Part shown: positions 21,656-34,064 of the stretch, piece by piece
Numbering within the stretch: position 1 is the first letter of the stretch
Layout of the letters: each line of letters begins with the position of its first letter
Source of the DNA: Morella rubra
Taxonomy: Eukaryota; Streptophyta; Magnoliopsida; Fagales; Myricaceae
Assembly: GCA_003952965.2 (NCBI GenBank)
Contig: CM025854.1
Location: 8,999,994 to 9,063,993, forward strand
DNA: 64,000 nt
Direction: 5' to 3'
The notes under the pieces: model-generated
The model's database searches: none
What the model was told of the DNA's origin: nothing
Seen by the model: only the letters and a program-made list of their open reading frames with translations
Made by a program: the position numbers and the translations under genes

Positions 21656-21829
21656 TAGATTGTTTATTTCAAACTTGATTTCCATTACGCAGTTTATTTA
21701 CTATTATGATAATTTCCATAATTTGTTTTATTTAAGAGTATGACCATTAAATATTTGTAGAGACAATTATTAATTCTATTTGATAATTAATATAATTTCC
21801 TCACATCATGTATAATTCAGATTTAAATA

Positions 21830-22452
21830 AATATAATAACGTCTGGGCAACATAAATAATCGTGCGTTAAATGCATAAATTAAATAAATATAATAACGTC
21901 TGGACTTAAAAAATAAACATATGCATGGTTTGTTTCAAATATCATCCCAACGTTTATTACCATCAACACCTTGTTTTTTAATGATCTTCTGCACTTTTAC
22001 TAATTGTTCACACATTATATTCATTAGCATTTTTCTTTTTCCCTGAAAAAAGTGACCACAGTTGAACCTGTTGGACGAGTGTTCGGACATTACATTCTGT
22101 GAAACTTATTTTTTCGTCACAAATATGAAATATGTTGGAACGGTTAGTTTGGACCCTACACACTTGTTTCAACCACAAAGTGTGCGAACATGTTATCCGA
22201 ACTGACAAAAAACAACCAATGTGTGACGTATGTGTAATCGTCATGTCAATTGAAAACAATCCGAACTGATATAGTTACAGTCCATAAGATTTTTTTGAGA
22301 AACCTGGAAAACCGTCACCCAAAATGTTGCGTGACACGCTTGTAGTGACAAATCGCCTGTCGAAGTTATTTTTATATGGAAACGTTTTGGTGACAAAATT
22401 ATAGCTTTTGGCGACAATTTTTTGACACCCAAAAGCAATTTTCTTATAATGA
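21830..22452 (+). mobile_element. Right end of a CACTA element
   Basis: The last bases (TTGACACCCAAAAGCAATTT, then TCTTATAATGA) are a mutated copy of the CACTA right end seen at 36849-36877. Upstream are short motifs of the CGTCTGGACG type (for example around 21840, 21896 and 22065-22100) shared with that element's subterminal region. The matching left end was not found; the Transposase_24 pseudogene at 20527 probably belonged to it. Confidence 0.55.
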
Positions 22453-22860
22453 TGACAACCATCAATCATTGATATCCCAAAAGTTTCGATATCTACCCAA
22501 ACACAACTCAAAATTTTATCATTTTTTATCAACCCCAATACCACCACTATTTTAGCATCAACAACAAAATTTTGAATACTTTTTTGTTTTCAAACGCCAC
22601 CGTACGTTCATGGGCTAACTGTGTAAGAAGAAACTCTTAACAATACTAACTATACAACGAACAGGCTGGCCCATTTGTTACAAATTATTGTTCCACATCA
22701 CTATTGTACCCAGCTGATTGCCATCGCACGAGCTACGTAGCTATATACCTCTACTCTTTTACACGTAACATTTTTTTCGCACGCTTCAGACAACTCTTCT
22801 CTACACGAGACAAACCCTGATTATTGTGCCTAACAGCTCTCTTCTATCACTCCATTCACT
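22453..22860. other. Intergenic; shares a short segment with 39228-39265
   Basis: No gene recognised. About 38 bases at 22708-22745 (containing ACCCAGCTGATTGCCATCGC) recur at 39228-39265, pointing to an old duplication of the region next to the kinase pseudogene. Confidence 0.45.
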
Positions 22861-23469
22861 AATCATCACATAACCCTTGGAGTTTTCTGGATATCTTCTA
22901 AAGATACATATCCTCCCTCTAGGACCCAACTTCCCATACTTGTCATGGGAAGTATCATGAACAATACCAACTCAGCCACACGATCATAGGTTCCCAAAAA
23001 TAGGTTTTTCACCTATCCAAGACTCGTAAGGTGTGGAAGATATTGACTTGGAGGGCACTTGATTAAGAATGTAGGCAGCAGTCAACAATGCATCCCCCCA
23101 ATACGATATCGGGAGGTTTGCTTACGCCATCATGGATCAAACCATCTTAAGTGTTGTACGATTCCTCCTTTCAGCCAATCCATTTTGCTGTGGCATATTT
23201 GGAGCCGTCAACTGCCTTTTAGTTCTTTTTATATAACAGAGCCTATTAAATTGCTCAGATAAATATTTGCGACTGCTATCAGTTCTCAAAGCGTTTATGC
23301 TCTTATCTAATTGATTCTCAACCAAATTCATATATTGTCTAAAACAATCCAATGCTTTAGACTTATAGAAGAACAAATAGACATGACCATATCACGAAAG
23401 ATCATCGATAGATGTGATAAAATAGACACAACCATGTCTTGCCCTCACATTAATCATTGGACCACATAT

Positions 23470-24697
23470 TGTGAGTCCAAGGATTAAGGCAACCCAAGAG
23501 GGGGGTGAATTGAGTTTCCAAACTTTTTCGCTTTTAACCCCCAAAATCGTGTTTGCAAAGTAAAGACTAATTTAGCACAAGTATAAATAGATGCGATAAG
23601 AAATAAGTGCTAAATGTAAAGAGTAGGGATAGAGAAGCAAACACGTGATTTTTAGGTGGTTCGGCAAACCCGCCTACATCCACCCCTCAAGCTCCTTTAC
23701 TAAGCCTTGAGGTTTTCCCACTATCTTCCAAATAGTGTACACTCTAGCTTCGGGTGCTAGAGAACCTTACAAGTGCTTTCCTGGGCTCAACACTCACAAC
23801 CCAAGTGATTTTCGGGCTCACCACTCACAACCCAACCAAGCTTGAGATATACCCTCTCTAAGCTTCTTCTTTAGTGAACAACCTCACTAAAGGAATAACC
23901 TCTTTTTTGGATAGGAAGATACAAGAATAAACTCTCTCAAAGAGTGGATATGAAAATGGAAAGCTCTATCTCTTTGATTCACACAATGACAAGGATAAAA
24001 ATGTAATTTGTGTGAATGATATGAGAAATATGGAATAAGAAGGTTTAAGATATTTCTCAAGCTATGTAAAATGATATGTGGTCGATCTCTCTTGTTTTGA
24101 GACATTAGGAAGGTCTTTATATAGGCCACATAAAAACTAGCCGTTTCTAGCCGTTGGGGGTCGATCTGACAATTTTACCGTTGTACCGGTCGACCGCTTC
24201 AACTAGCCGTTGCTCAACAGTCATAAAATTTGAATACTGTCAAATTTTGTCTCATCATCCGCTTCATGTAGCGGTCGACCGCTACAAATCATTTTCATAG
24301 ACCGCTACAATTAAAAAGCCTTTTTTTACATTTTTGAAATCCCATTTCAAAAACCAACTTCCCAAAAGTATAACCAAGGCTTGGAGTTTATATAGGATGA
24401 TTTGAAAACATTTAAAGCGCATTTTGGTTGTCAAACTTGTGATAAGAAGATTATGCACGGTTTGAAAAATATGCAAGTGTGTGATTCAAATCCTTGTCAA
24501 AAGTGAAACTAAGAGTTACAAGGTTATACCCTATGGTCTTGAATCTTCACTTTTGAGCTCCTTGCATCTTCTTGATCTTCAATCTTCTTGTCTTTGGCTC
24601 TTTGATAAAAATGTCTTTGTCTTTGAAGATGTCTATTTTGTAAACTTAATCTATTTATTGAAATCATCAAAATATCAATTGTGAACAAAAGCCAACA
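23470..24697 (-). mobile_element. Solo LTR of a copia-like family (family L), TSD CATAT
   Basis: Begins TGTGAGTCCAAGG and ends AAAGCCAACA, flanked on both sides by CATAT (23465-23469 and 24698-24702). It is closely related to the two LTRs of the element at 47946-53674 and to 34065-35306, and the element orientation is minus because the complete copy has its primer-binding site on that strand. In that orientation a TATA box (GGCCTATATAAAGAC, about 24114-24128) is present. The core contains GGTCGACCGCT-type palindromes. It sits in the integrase coding region of the older copia element. Confidence 0.92.
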
Positions 24698-25475
24698 CAT
24701 ATCCGAATGGACTAATTGCTATGAAAAAGATGCCCTAACGACTTTTCCAAATGGTTTTCTTTTTGACTTACCGATTAGACAATGCTCACATGTGGGTAAA
24801 AAGACTTTAGCAAGATTGCCTATGAGGCATTCTCTAGCTACTCGAGTCATCCTATCCTACCTAATATGGCCACCCCTAGCATGTCATGTAATGGAGCCCA
24901 CACCATTTGACGGAGTCATCAAAGCAACATAATCATTCACAGAAAAATAATTCAAATCCATAATCATAAAGTCATCTGAAATATAACCACATCCATAATA
25001 TATTGTTCCCAAATAAAGTGAAACAAAAGCAAAATGAAAACCATGTCAATTTTTTTGGATTTTAGTAGCGTATAACATATCATGGAGCAATAGAGTGTGC
25101 CCATCGCGTAAATCCAATTTGTAGGTACCAATTTCAAGCAACTCTAAACTGGCTTTATTCCCCATCTTCTGTCTTGACTCCCAACGGGTACTCGAGAGTA
25201 TTCTACGTATCTTACTCTATCCCTCTCTAAGTGCTTGGTTACTCCTCCTTTTGCTCAATGCATTCAAGACCAAAGTGACCCTTTTCCGCAATTAAAGCAA
25301 ACCGTTTTGGACTTGTCTTTCTTTCCAACTCATTTTCATCTCTTGCGCTTGACAGTCCTTACTTTCTGAGGAGTAGATCCCCTGTCAGCTTCTTGACTCG
25401 GCCGTATATACTGAAGTATTGGGCCTGATAACCTCCAAGTGTTTAGCCTCAAGTTCTAAATGAGGCCCAACATAA

Positions 25476-25682
25476 TCAAATGTTTTTATATTCTCGTTGT
25501 GCGTCAAATTCTGGCTCAATGTCTCCCAAGAGCTTCGCAGTGAACGAATCATCGCTTAAACCTACTTTCTCATCTAAAAGATTGTTTCTTACAATTTTGA
25601 GCTCGCGGATGATAGTTGACATTGCCCAAAGATGTTGCTTCATCGTGTAGCCAGAGCGCAAGTTATAGGTGTCAAACCTCAT
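25476..25682 (-). pseudogene. Copia Gag (UBN2-type) fragment
   Basis: About 69 open codons beginning MRFDTYNLRSGYTMKQHLWA and continuing with ELKIVRNNLLDEK, the helical capsid part of copia Gag. It is followed by the broken C-terminal segment near 25440. Only a fragment of the roughly 300-residue protein remains. Confidence 0.75.
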
Positions 25683-25984
25683 GGTCTATCCGTAGTCTAG
25701 TGGTCGATGTACCACCAAACTTTATCTTTAATATAGTCCACATTTTTTCATCCATTGGATTCTCCTCAAATTCACCTATCAGATCGTCTTGCATGCTGCT
25801 TAACATAGTAAAACGTGCATTGCGATCCTCCTTGTATCATTTTTCATAAGCATCAAGTTCTCTCTAGTGAATTTCGATATCACCTTTTGCTGACTCAGTC
25901 ATTGAATGGGTAAGGGTCTCCAAGACCTCTTGTCCATCCAAGACATATTGGATCTTTCGATGCAATAAGTCATAATTACCCCAT

Positions 25985-26580
25985 TCAATTTTTTCCGTTC
26001 AATAACTCATTAACGATATTCTTTGAAGCTATCTCACTCCAAAATGGTGCGCAAAAGGATATTACTATTCACACATCTAAATATTTTGCCACGTTAATCT
26101 ATATCAAAAACAGAAATAATTGAGACACAATGTTCAATTATCTCTTGCGCCACAATGTTCAATTATTAATTTTTCAATGTAATTTTCACTAAAAATGTTG
26201 TATGGAAGGAAAATTTATTTTCAACTCTACCATAATCCCACTTTCTGATAATGGATAGCAACCTTGGGACATGCCATTAACAGCTTGTTGGGTCAGTCAC
26301 TAATAGCAACAGTTCTTACTAAGGCCATTAATAGGATTTTCCTAGGTCTTGGTAGACTTTTAGGCCAGTTTCTGAAAGCAACAATTCTTATTAGGGCTAC
26401 CAGACCAGCTTTCCCTTTATGCTTAATTCATTATTTTCATGCAAGCATGTGCAATATTTCAAAAAACTTATGCTCATTAAGCATACAAGTGCACTAGCAG
26501 TTCATGTTATATATTTATTTGCCAAAATATTCACAACATAAATCATAGCACATAGCATTAACTAAGCCAGAGGAGGGTTC
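25985..26580. other. Unassigned A/T-rich stretch between copia fragments
   Basis: No protein family recognised. An internal pair of similar segments is visible (26290-26330 and 26360-26410, both with TTCTTAYTARGGC), indicating a small diverged repeat. Confidence 0.35.
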
Positions 26581-27250
26581 TCATACTTCATCACTTTTAT
26601 TGATGATTATTCCATGTACAATTATGAATATATACTTGATGAAACACAAGTCTGAATCTTTTGAAAACTTCAAGAAATTTCAGAGTGAAGTTGATTATCA
26701 ACTAGAAATTAATATTACGATATTTTGGTCTGATAGAGTAGGTGAATATCTCTCCATAGAGTTTTAAACTCATCTCAGAGAAAAATGCACCATATCTCAA
26801 TTGACTCCCCTTGCTATGCAACAACATAATGATGCTGCAGAAAGAAGAAACTGAACATTATTAGATATGGTTCCGTCAATCATGAGTATGTCACAAGTAC
26901 CTATTTATTTTTAGGGCTATGCCTTAGAGACAACTATTTATATTCTAAACATGATACCCACTAAGTACATTCCTAATACTCCAAATGAGTAATGGCCTGG
27001 CAATAAACCAAGTCTGAAACACATAAGGGTATGAGATGCCCAACGCAAGTTAAAAAGTTTGACGCGTAGAAGCTGGAGTCAAGGACTGAAAAATCTTTAT
27101 TTTTAGGTTACCCCAAGAGGTCAATTGGTTATTATTTTTATAACCAAATGGATCAAAAGGTGATTATCAATAGGAATTCGATATTCCTGAAAGATGAATA
27201 TTGCTTTGAAAGAATCGAAGATCGCAGTGGAATGTTGATCATTGAATCAA
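26580..27250 (+). pseudogene. Copia integrase core remnant, plus strand
   Basis: The plus strand can be followed through FITFIDDYS (26590), KSESFENFKKFQSEV (26650), FWSDRVGEYLS (26725), QQHNDAAERRN (26820), LDMVPSIMSMSQVPIYF (26865), then GYALETTIYILNMIPTKYIP and PSLKHIRV. These are the standard landmarks of a copia integrase and the linker to reverse transcriptase. Several stops interrupt it. It belongs to a different element from the minus-strand fragments on either side. Confidence 0.8.
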
Positions 27251-27469
27251 AGCAGCCTAAGCATACTGCCTCCATCAAATTCAAGCACATAGTTCTTGAG
27301 AGTTTTAGAGAGAGAAAATGTAGAGAAAGTTTCTCACGTTACTTATATGTCTCTAATCTCAAATGAAAACTTTGAGCTATTTATAATGCCTCAATCAATG
27401 TTTCAATTGTGCCTATGTGTTGGATCCTTAGGGACCTCAGATCTCGGTACCTTCAACAAGCTTCTTTTG

Positions 27470-27960
27470 CTTCAAATAAGCAACATACACGCATCAATTT
27501 TTTTTTCAATGGCCTCACTTGCTACAGTAGAAACTATTTCCCTTAGCCTTTTTATCTGGCTCGCTCTTGCCCTCCTTCTTTGCCTTCGAGCTAGGCTGAG
27601 ACTTTTTCTTTTTCTTAAGCCCTTAGGTTTAATTCCTGACATAGAGCTAAGTTTATACTTGTCCATTATCATCAAAGAACCTTTCTCCATTTTGATAAGT
27701 TCTTCCACTGCTTGGAACATAATGAGCAGCTTTGACAGAGTCATTGTCATCCTATTCATATTATAGTTTAATACGAACTAGTTGAACTATTCAGGCAGAG
27801 ATGCCAATATCACTTCAACCTTGGTTTCGCCTTCCATTTTTGCACCCAGTGTCTCCAATTCTGTGATGAAAAATATGATCTTTGCAGATCAAATATTTCA
27901 GATAATGTTGGGCCTTGTGCATAGTAAGTAGATTTGTGTAATTGCTTAATATGAAATCCA
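27470..27960 (-). pseudogene. Copia Gag C-terminal fragment, minus strand
   Basis: The minus frame reads MNRMTMTLSKLLIMFQAVEE, then KGSLMIMDK, then a lysine/arginine-rich stretch (KGLRKRKSLSLARRQRRRAR). This is the Gag segment just before the zinc knuckle in copia elements of the group that has 'LLNMLQTAEE'-like residues; the knuckle itself is destroyed. It lies beside a plus-strand integrase remnant, so the two come from different insertions or an inversion. Confidence 0.65.
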
Positions 27961-27999
27961 CCAGTATCTTCTTGAGACAGTATATTCATTATGTCTATA

Positions 28000-29090
28000 T
28001 AATATTTGACACAAATAAAAATGCAGCACAGTAGGTTTTCGTGAAAAATGTTTTCACTCTTTTTATTTACTTATATATATATAAGTAAAAATATATATTG
28101 ATTTGAGAAAATTATTTTTGAAACTTTTTGAGAGTCCAACTAGGTACATACTGAGAATTAAGAATTATATGAGCTAGAGACTTAATCAGTAATAATATTC
28201 CGATCTTATTAGCTCATGTGGAATATAGTATGGTGGAAGGATAAATAAGCATATAATTGTTAGTGAAAGAGATTTCACAATTACAATCTCATTATCTCGA
28301 TGGTCAAATGTGATATGTTTGGGGCTGTGCATAAACGGTGGCCCGCCACCACTATGGGCGGCTCTCCAAAAAGGGGAACCTTCCTGGCCTTTGTAAGGGG
28401 AATAGCCATCACTTGGTGGTAACCGCCACATTCATTGGAAATTCAAAAAATTTTAGAAAAAAAAAATTCCAAAATGAGATAAAGAGGCAAACTCACACAA
28501 AATTACAACATAATCCAATAAAAATCGAAACAAAATTGCACAAAAATTTCAACCAAGCAAAAATTACAATTCAAAAAATTTGCAAACCAACAATAGGACA
28601 AAAATCGCAACCTAATTAGTAATTCCACGAAAGTCGCAACCAAATCCTCCCACAAAAGTTGCAATGTAATCTCAAACAAAATTGACAAGCAAATAGCACA
28701 GATTCGAAAACATTTTCGAATCTAACCAAATCGCAATAAACCAAAAAAAATTTCCAAAATTGCAAGCAATGTAATTAATAGCAACTCCCATGAAAATGGC
28801 AATCAAATCGCACCAAATGGAGACCAAATCGAACAAATTCGAAAACTGTCGGGTTTAAACATTTCCAAATCGCTAATCATACAACAATCAATAACAAGCC
28901 GCATAACAATTGTACAACAATCAGTAACAAGCCGCATAACAATCGCACAATAATCAAGTCGCACAAAAATCGCACCCAATTATCAACCAAATCAAACATA
29001 TTCGGAAAAAAATTTAAAAATAGCAGTAAACTAGAAAAAAATTTCCAAAAATACAATCGAAATAATCAATGCTATATTATCGCACCCAAT
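28000..29090. other. A/T-rich stretch with recurring AAATCGCA motifs
   Basis: No gene recognised. From 28500 to 29080 short units built on AAATCGCA / AAATTGCA / CAACCAAAT recur irregularly, with one clearer repeat pair at 28880-28960 (CAATCAATAACAAGCCGCA and CAATCAGTAACAAGCCGCA). A short (TA)n run is at 28074-28091. Confidence 0.45.
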
Positions 29091-29901
29091 TCTGTTTAGG
29101 GCAAATGCGTTTGTTGAAGCAGGATGATTAAACGCATTTCCTTTACTTTCTACATTCCATATGGGAACTCTTCCAATATATGCAGCACAACTAGTTACTG
29201 ATTATGAACAAGGAAAAATGAAGACCATTATTGCTCATCATAGCGTACGTTCTAGAAATATTAAGATCACTTTATTATTATACCTCACATACTACAAGAA
29301 ATTTGACTTTTTGGGGATAGATTTTAAGATCCGTCCCAGAAGACATAAAAGTTTCCGGAAGGAAATTAAAACCGTCAAAAAATATATATATATTGCGATG
29401 GTTTTGAACCTTTTTGGGATGGAATTGCCCATTTTAGGGACAAATATGTCCGTCCCGAAACCAACGTTCTAACGAAAGGGCATTCTTTTACATAATTTTG
29501 AATGAAAATTACTTGTTCTAACTCACAATTGACCTACCATTCAAAATGATAAATGCACTTCGAACGCAAATAGAATTATCGGAATTCAGACGTTCGTTCT
29601 TAAAAAATGTCATTCGAACGGAAAAAATCTTTTTGGGACGCTAGTTCTTGTCCCGAAAAAACCGTCACGCTTTCGAATGCCACTTTTCCACCTACCCCCA
29701 TAAATGCAAGTCCAATCAGCATTAATTTTATATTTTTTTATTATCGTTTGAATGCCTATTTTAATTCGTTCCAACGATTATCTGATGGTTTAGATATAAA
29801 TAGTTGGTTAATGAACGGTTTCGGATGATTTTTTTCCTAACCTTTCAAATGCGTTCAAACGATCATCAGAATATTAGAACACCCGAGCCTCATTTCCTCA
29901 C

Positions 29902-31382
29902 TGTCAGCCCAAGGTTGTTTTGCAAACAATCCATAATTGATTTTGATGATAACAAACATTCTAAATTTTGAAGGATTTTAGATTTTACATTGTCAATCCA
30001 CTATTTTTAAGATATATTTCAAAGGATAGAGGTTATCTCACAAAAATATTTCTAAGTGCATTTGAACACCATCACACAAGTTGATAAGATCAATTTTTCA
30101 TATTGTAGGTGTTTAAAGAAGTGTTGGAATGGATTGGACACTTTTAAGAGGCTAAATTTTCTCTTCAGCATTGAATGTGTCAGCACATACCATCAATGTG
30201 TCGACACATTGCACTGTCTCCCGAGAGCATGTTTCAGGCCAAGTTTTAATGTGTCAACACATACTATTAATGTGTCGACACATTGTACTGTCTCCCGAGA
30301 GCAAAATTTCAGACCAAGTTTTAATGTGTCAATGTGTTAAGTGAACAGACAATAATGACGCAAGATCCAAAATGATCATCCAAAATGGTTCAAAAAGACT
30401 TTGGAACCCCTCCAACGGTACAATAAAGCTACTTGATGACCGTTGAAGACCTAAAGGCTATAAGAAGAATGAGATGGAGAGAGAAGCAAGTGATTTGCAT
30501 CATCACTCAAAATCTATCCTTCCAAAGAGAGAGAAAGCTAGATCCAAAAACATTACTTGTTGATTCGTTCAAGACAAAAGCTTTCATTGTTGAATCTTCT
30601 CCTCTTGCTCTTCATTGATGACCTAGCCTCCAAAGATAGAGAGATTTCTTGAAGAAGAGACAACACACTTGCTATTACACTTGCCCTAATTTCTAGAGAG
30701 AGAAAGTGCTTTGAAGAAGAGGAAAAATCGCATCTACCAAGAAAGCTTGTGCACCCACCTACCAAACTTTAGCTTTCCTTTGAGAATCTTGAATTCTTGC
30801 ACTCTATTGAGCTTTTCACTTGCTGATTTGGCTTAGAGAGCCATTCCACACGTTGTGAGCTTTCCACTTGCATATTCGGCTTAGTGAGCCATTCTTCATT
30901 GTACCAATTTATTGTAAAACATTTGAGTGTTGGGAAAACACTTGTCCTACTTGTGAGAGTAGAAGAAATCCCTTGGGTTTTGGGATTTGTGAGAGAGTTG
31001 AAGCGTGAGCTCGAAAAACGCTTTGTAAAGGTTCCTTAGCACCCGAGAAGCTAAGGTGTATTTGCTATTTGGAGAATAGTGAAGGAAGCCCAAGGAAGTC
31101 AATAGCCTTGGGGGTGGACGTAGGCAAGTGTTGGCCGAACCACCTAAAATTGCGGTATTGTCTCTCTAACTCTATCTCTCTTATTTTTGTTCCATATCCA
31201 TATTTGTGGTGCTTTATGCTTTATCATTTATTGCTTATATTTTGCTTAGCATTAACTCATTCAGATCTACATTTTTAATTGTTAAAAAGGGGTATTTTTC
31301 AGATCTGTGTTTTTACCAAAAAGGACTAAGTTTTTGATAAACCCAATTCACCCCCCCTCTTGGGTTGTTATTTAGACTCACA
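29902..31382 (+). mobile_element. Solo LTR, 1481 bp, TSD CTCAC
   Basis: Begins TGTCAGCCCAAGG and ends AGACTCACA, with CTCAC on both sides (29897-29901 and 31383-31387). Its end (CCCAATTCACCCCCCCTCTT, then GGGTTG) resembles the reverse complement of the family L LTR start, so it is a related copia-like family lying in the opposite orientation. It contains a duplicated unit with the palindrome TGTGTCGACACA and the phrase CTGTCTCCCGAGAGC (30195-30240 and 30260-30305). No internal coding region is present. Confidence 0.88.
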
Positions 31383-32149
31383 CTCACATTTTCACGTACG
31401 TACCTCTCTCTCTCTCTCAAATTCTCTCAAACTCTTATCAGTCTCCATTGCCATTTTCAGTATGTGGATTGCATCCTTTCAAGTCCTACACACTCCAGGT
31501 ACATGATGTAGTGCATTTTAACCGACTAAAACGTGTTTTTATAATTTTTTTTTGTTTGATTTTGCGTATTGAATTTGGCTTTGAATATGTTGATAAACTT
31601 GTAAAATATTTTGCATGTTGATGAATGTGGGTGTTTGTAGTTAGTTTAGGATTGTTTTGTACTAATTTTGATGTAGAAAAGTATAGATTTAAGGAGTTTC
31701 AACATGTCCGAGTCGACTTCGCCATGATTGTTTTCGAGATACAATGTTTGAACTATATGCTTGACCGTTCAAATGGTATAATAGTACCTTATCCAAATAA
31801 GTTCGAACGTTCTATGTTTCGTTCAATGTTTATATATTTGCTCGTTCTATATCCATTCGACGCGTAGTTTCTTTACATGTTCGAAATTAGTATTTTGTTC
31901 GATGTTTATGATTTTTGTTCTAAATCCATTCAATGCTTTATTTAATTTTGTTCAAATGTATATTTGTTCTATGTTCTTTAGACGTTCTAACTTTTTTTTT
32001 TCCTTTTTCAGCTTAACTTTAAATTGCAAATCATTTGAGAGCCTCTTCTTCCACAGAACAATTACCACTGACAGCAATCGAAAGGCAAGCAATTATTCGT
32101 ACGTGCAGAGTACTGGCAGATTGATGAGATATTCAGCCATTATCATTGG

Positions 32150-33160
32150 GACAGCGTGCTCTCTTGGAGGGGCCCGCCGTACGCAGTTGTGGTCATAGAG
32201 TTTTACAGTGCGTTGCAGAATGTTGACACCTACGAGGATGACTTGGAGGCCTCCCTCCATGGACGTTTGATCAGGATCTCCTCGAACAGGTTGCTGGGCA
32301 CCAAGGTAAATTGTTCGTGTGTTCAAGGGGTTTCAATCCTACGGGTTCACATCACAGGCTCTCCATCTACTTGCACATTCCGAGGCAAGTGGATGCCTAT
32401 CCTATCGCAGAGCCTGCTACAGCTTTGTCACCCGACGAGATCTTTAAACTAATGACTGGGAAGGACTAGTACTTATTATAGTTATCAGTTTCGTAAAGTA
32501 CATTGCCCGCCTTTTGGAGGATGTTGCACCTCATAGTCTGCCACAACATCTTCCTAAAGCAACATCACACAGAGTGCACAGCCGAGCTTGCACAAGTGAT
32601 TTTAATGCGGGTTCGTCTCGAACCGTTTGACCTCCCGCTCTTCATCTACAGCACTATGAGGATCGAGGCTCAATCAACCAACAAAGAGGGCCTGCCATAA
32701 GGAAACTTGTTGACCCAACTGGTTATGGATGCTGGGGTAGATGCCACACATTATGAGCCAACTTCGATGTAGCTCGACGCCATCAACAGTGGGACCTATC
32801 GACGTTCATTGGTGCATGAATTGAGGTCACAATGTCCTCCAGCTGTACCACAGTGTTCGGGTCATATGACCTGGGCTATGTAAGACACTTAGGCTTTGCG
32901 AGAGATGGAGCGCAACGTTTTACACACAGTGGAGATAGTCGTTGCTCCTATCATCTGCAGTCTGGTTGCTATGGAAAAGAGACTTGAGAAGATTGAGTCG
33001 ATGCAATTGGAGTTGAAGAAGACAAATGACGAGGGCCGAAAAGACATCATGCAGAGGATAGCTGATGTAGAGGATGATGTGGTGCAAGAGCTGGAGGAGA
33101 TGACCCATAGTTTCTTTATAGTATTTTGTCATATATTTAGATTTTTTCTCAGACATTCGA
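32150..33160 (+). pseudogene. Transposase_32-like (putative plant transposon protein) remnant
   Basis: Open pieces on the plus strand read EFYSALQNVDTYEDDLEASL (32190-32250), LHLIVCHNIFLKQHHTECTA (about 32525-32585), then AQVILMRVRLEPFDLPLFIY and a GNLLTQLVMDAGVDA block (32705-32750), followed by a charged coiled-coil-like segment VAMEKRLEKIESMQLELKKT (about 32965-33025). This order matches the plant family annotated as 'putative plant transposon protein' (PF20167), a group found inside plant mobile elements and of unknown activity. Frameshifts and stops break it at several points. It is the only recognisable coding material of the CACTA element. Confidence 0.55.
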
Positions 33161-33625
33161 ACTGTCTCGTTTTATTTCATAACAAAATTATAATTAAAAA
33201 CAAAATAATACGTAATAATAAATTAAAAAGAAAATCAAACGAAAAATTAAGTAATAAAAAATTGATTTCCCGTTCTAATGATATAAATCGTTAGAATGGA
33301 CGACATTATGTAACCGTTAGAACATCAATCAACTTAACGTTAGAACGGAGGGCATTATGTAACCGTTAGAACAGTAAAGACAGAAAATCAAATAAAATTA
33401 TAAAATCATACTATATATATTATGTACCTTGTATAAATTATGTAATATTACCTTATACATATTATATATAGTACCTTATACATATTATGTTATCGTACCT
33501 TATACTCATTACTTAGTAATTATATAATAGTACGTTATACATCTTATATAATAGTATGTTATACATATAATATAATAGTATATAATACCTTATACATATT
33601 ATATAATAGTACCTTGTACATATTA

Positions 33626-34043
33626 GGGTTAATTGCACTGTAGGTCCTTGTGGTATCACCGTTTTACAAATTAGTCCCTGTGGTATCACTTTCTACAAAC
33701 AGGTCCCTGTGGTCACCCTTCTAGGTAAAAGTTAGTCCCTCCATCCATCAAGCGTTAACACATTAACGAAATGAGAGGCACGACGAGCTGGTCGACCGCT
33801 ACATGAACAGGTCGACCGCTACATGAACTAGTCGACCGCCGAAAGTTACCACTGAAAGTTACCTTTGTAGCGGTCAACCGGCTTGTCATGCCTCTCATTC
33901 CGTTAGTGTGTTAACGCCTGATGGACGGAGGGACTAACTTTTACCTAGAAGGGTGACCACAGGGACCTGTTTGTAGAAAGTGATACCACAGGGACTAATT
34001 TGTAAAATGGTGATACCACAGGGACCTACAGTGCAATTAACCC
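33626..34043. mobile_element. Mutator-type foldback element, 418 bp, 9-bp TSD
   Basis: Terminal inverted repeats of about 155 bases begin GGGTTAATTGCACTGTAGG and end with the complement. TACATATTA flanks both sides (33617-33625 and 34044-34052), a 9-bp duplication as for Mutator-like elements. The core of about 100 bases holds three or four copies of GGTCGACCGCTACATGAAC-like sequence. No coding capacity. Confidence 0.85.
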
Positions 34044-34064
34044 TACATATTACTTAGTATATTA

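Larger units (their letters stand above)
22865..25980 (-). mobile_element. Ty1/copia gag-pol remnant, split by a solo LTR
   Basis: Reading the minus strand from about 25980: gag (LRSGYTMKQHLWAMSTIIRE near 25640), a broken zinc knuckle (CFNCGK near 25290), protease/pre-integrase spacer, integrase zinc-binding block (GNLAKVFLPTCEHC near 24800), then after the LTR the integrase core with FYKSKALDCFRQYMNLVE and PQQNGLAERRNRT (23140-23380), and finally the post-core block GKLGPRG near 22920. Reverse transcriptase and RNase H are missing on the left. Stops and frameshifts occur throughout. The coding frame lines up across the LTR insertion, showing it was inserted later. Confidence 0.85.

Noticed and set aside
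28340..28620. Plus-strand frame of 93 codons beginning MARHHYGRLSK
   Set aside because: Second half is lysine/glutamine/threonine-rich low complexity from AAATCGCA-type repeats; no domain recognised.
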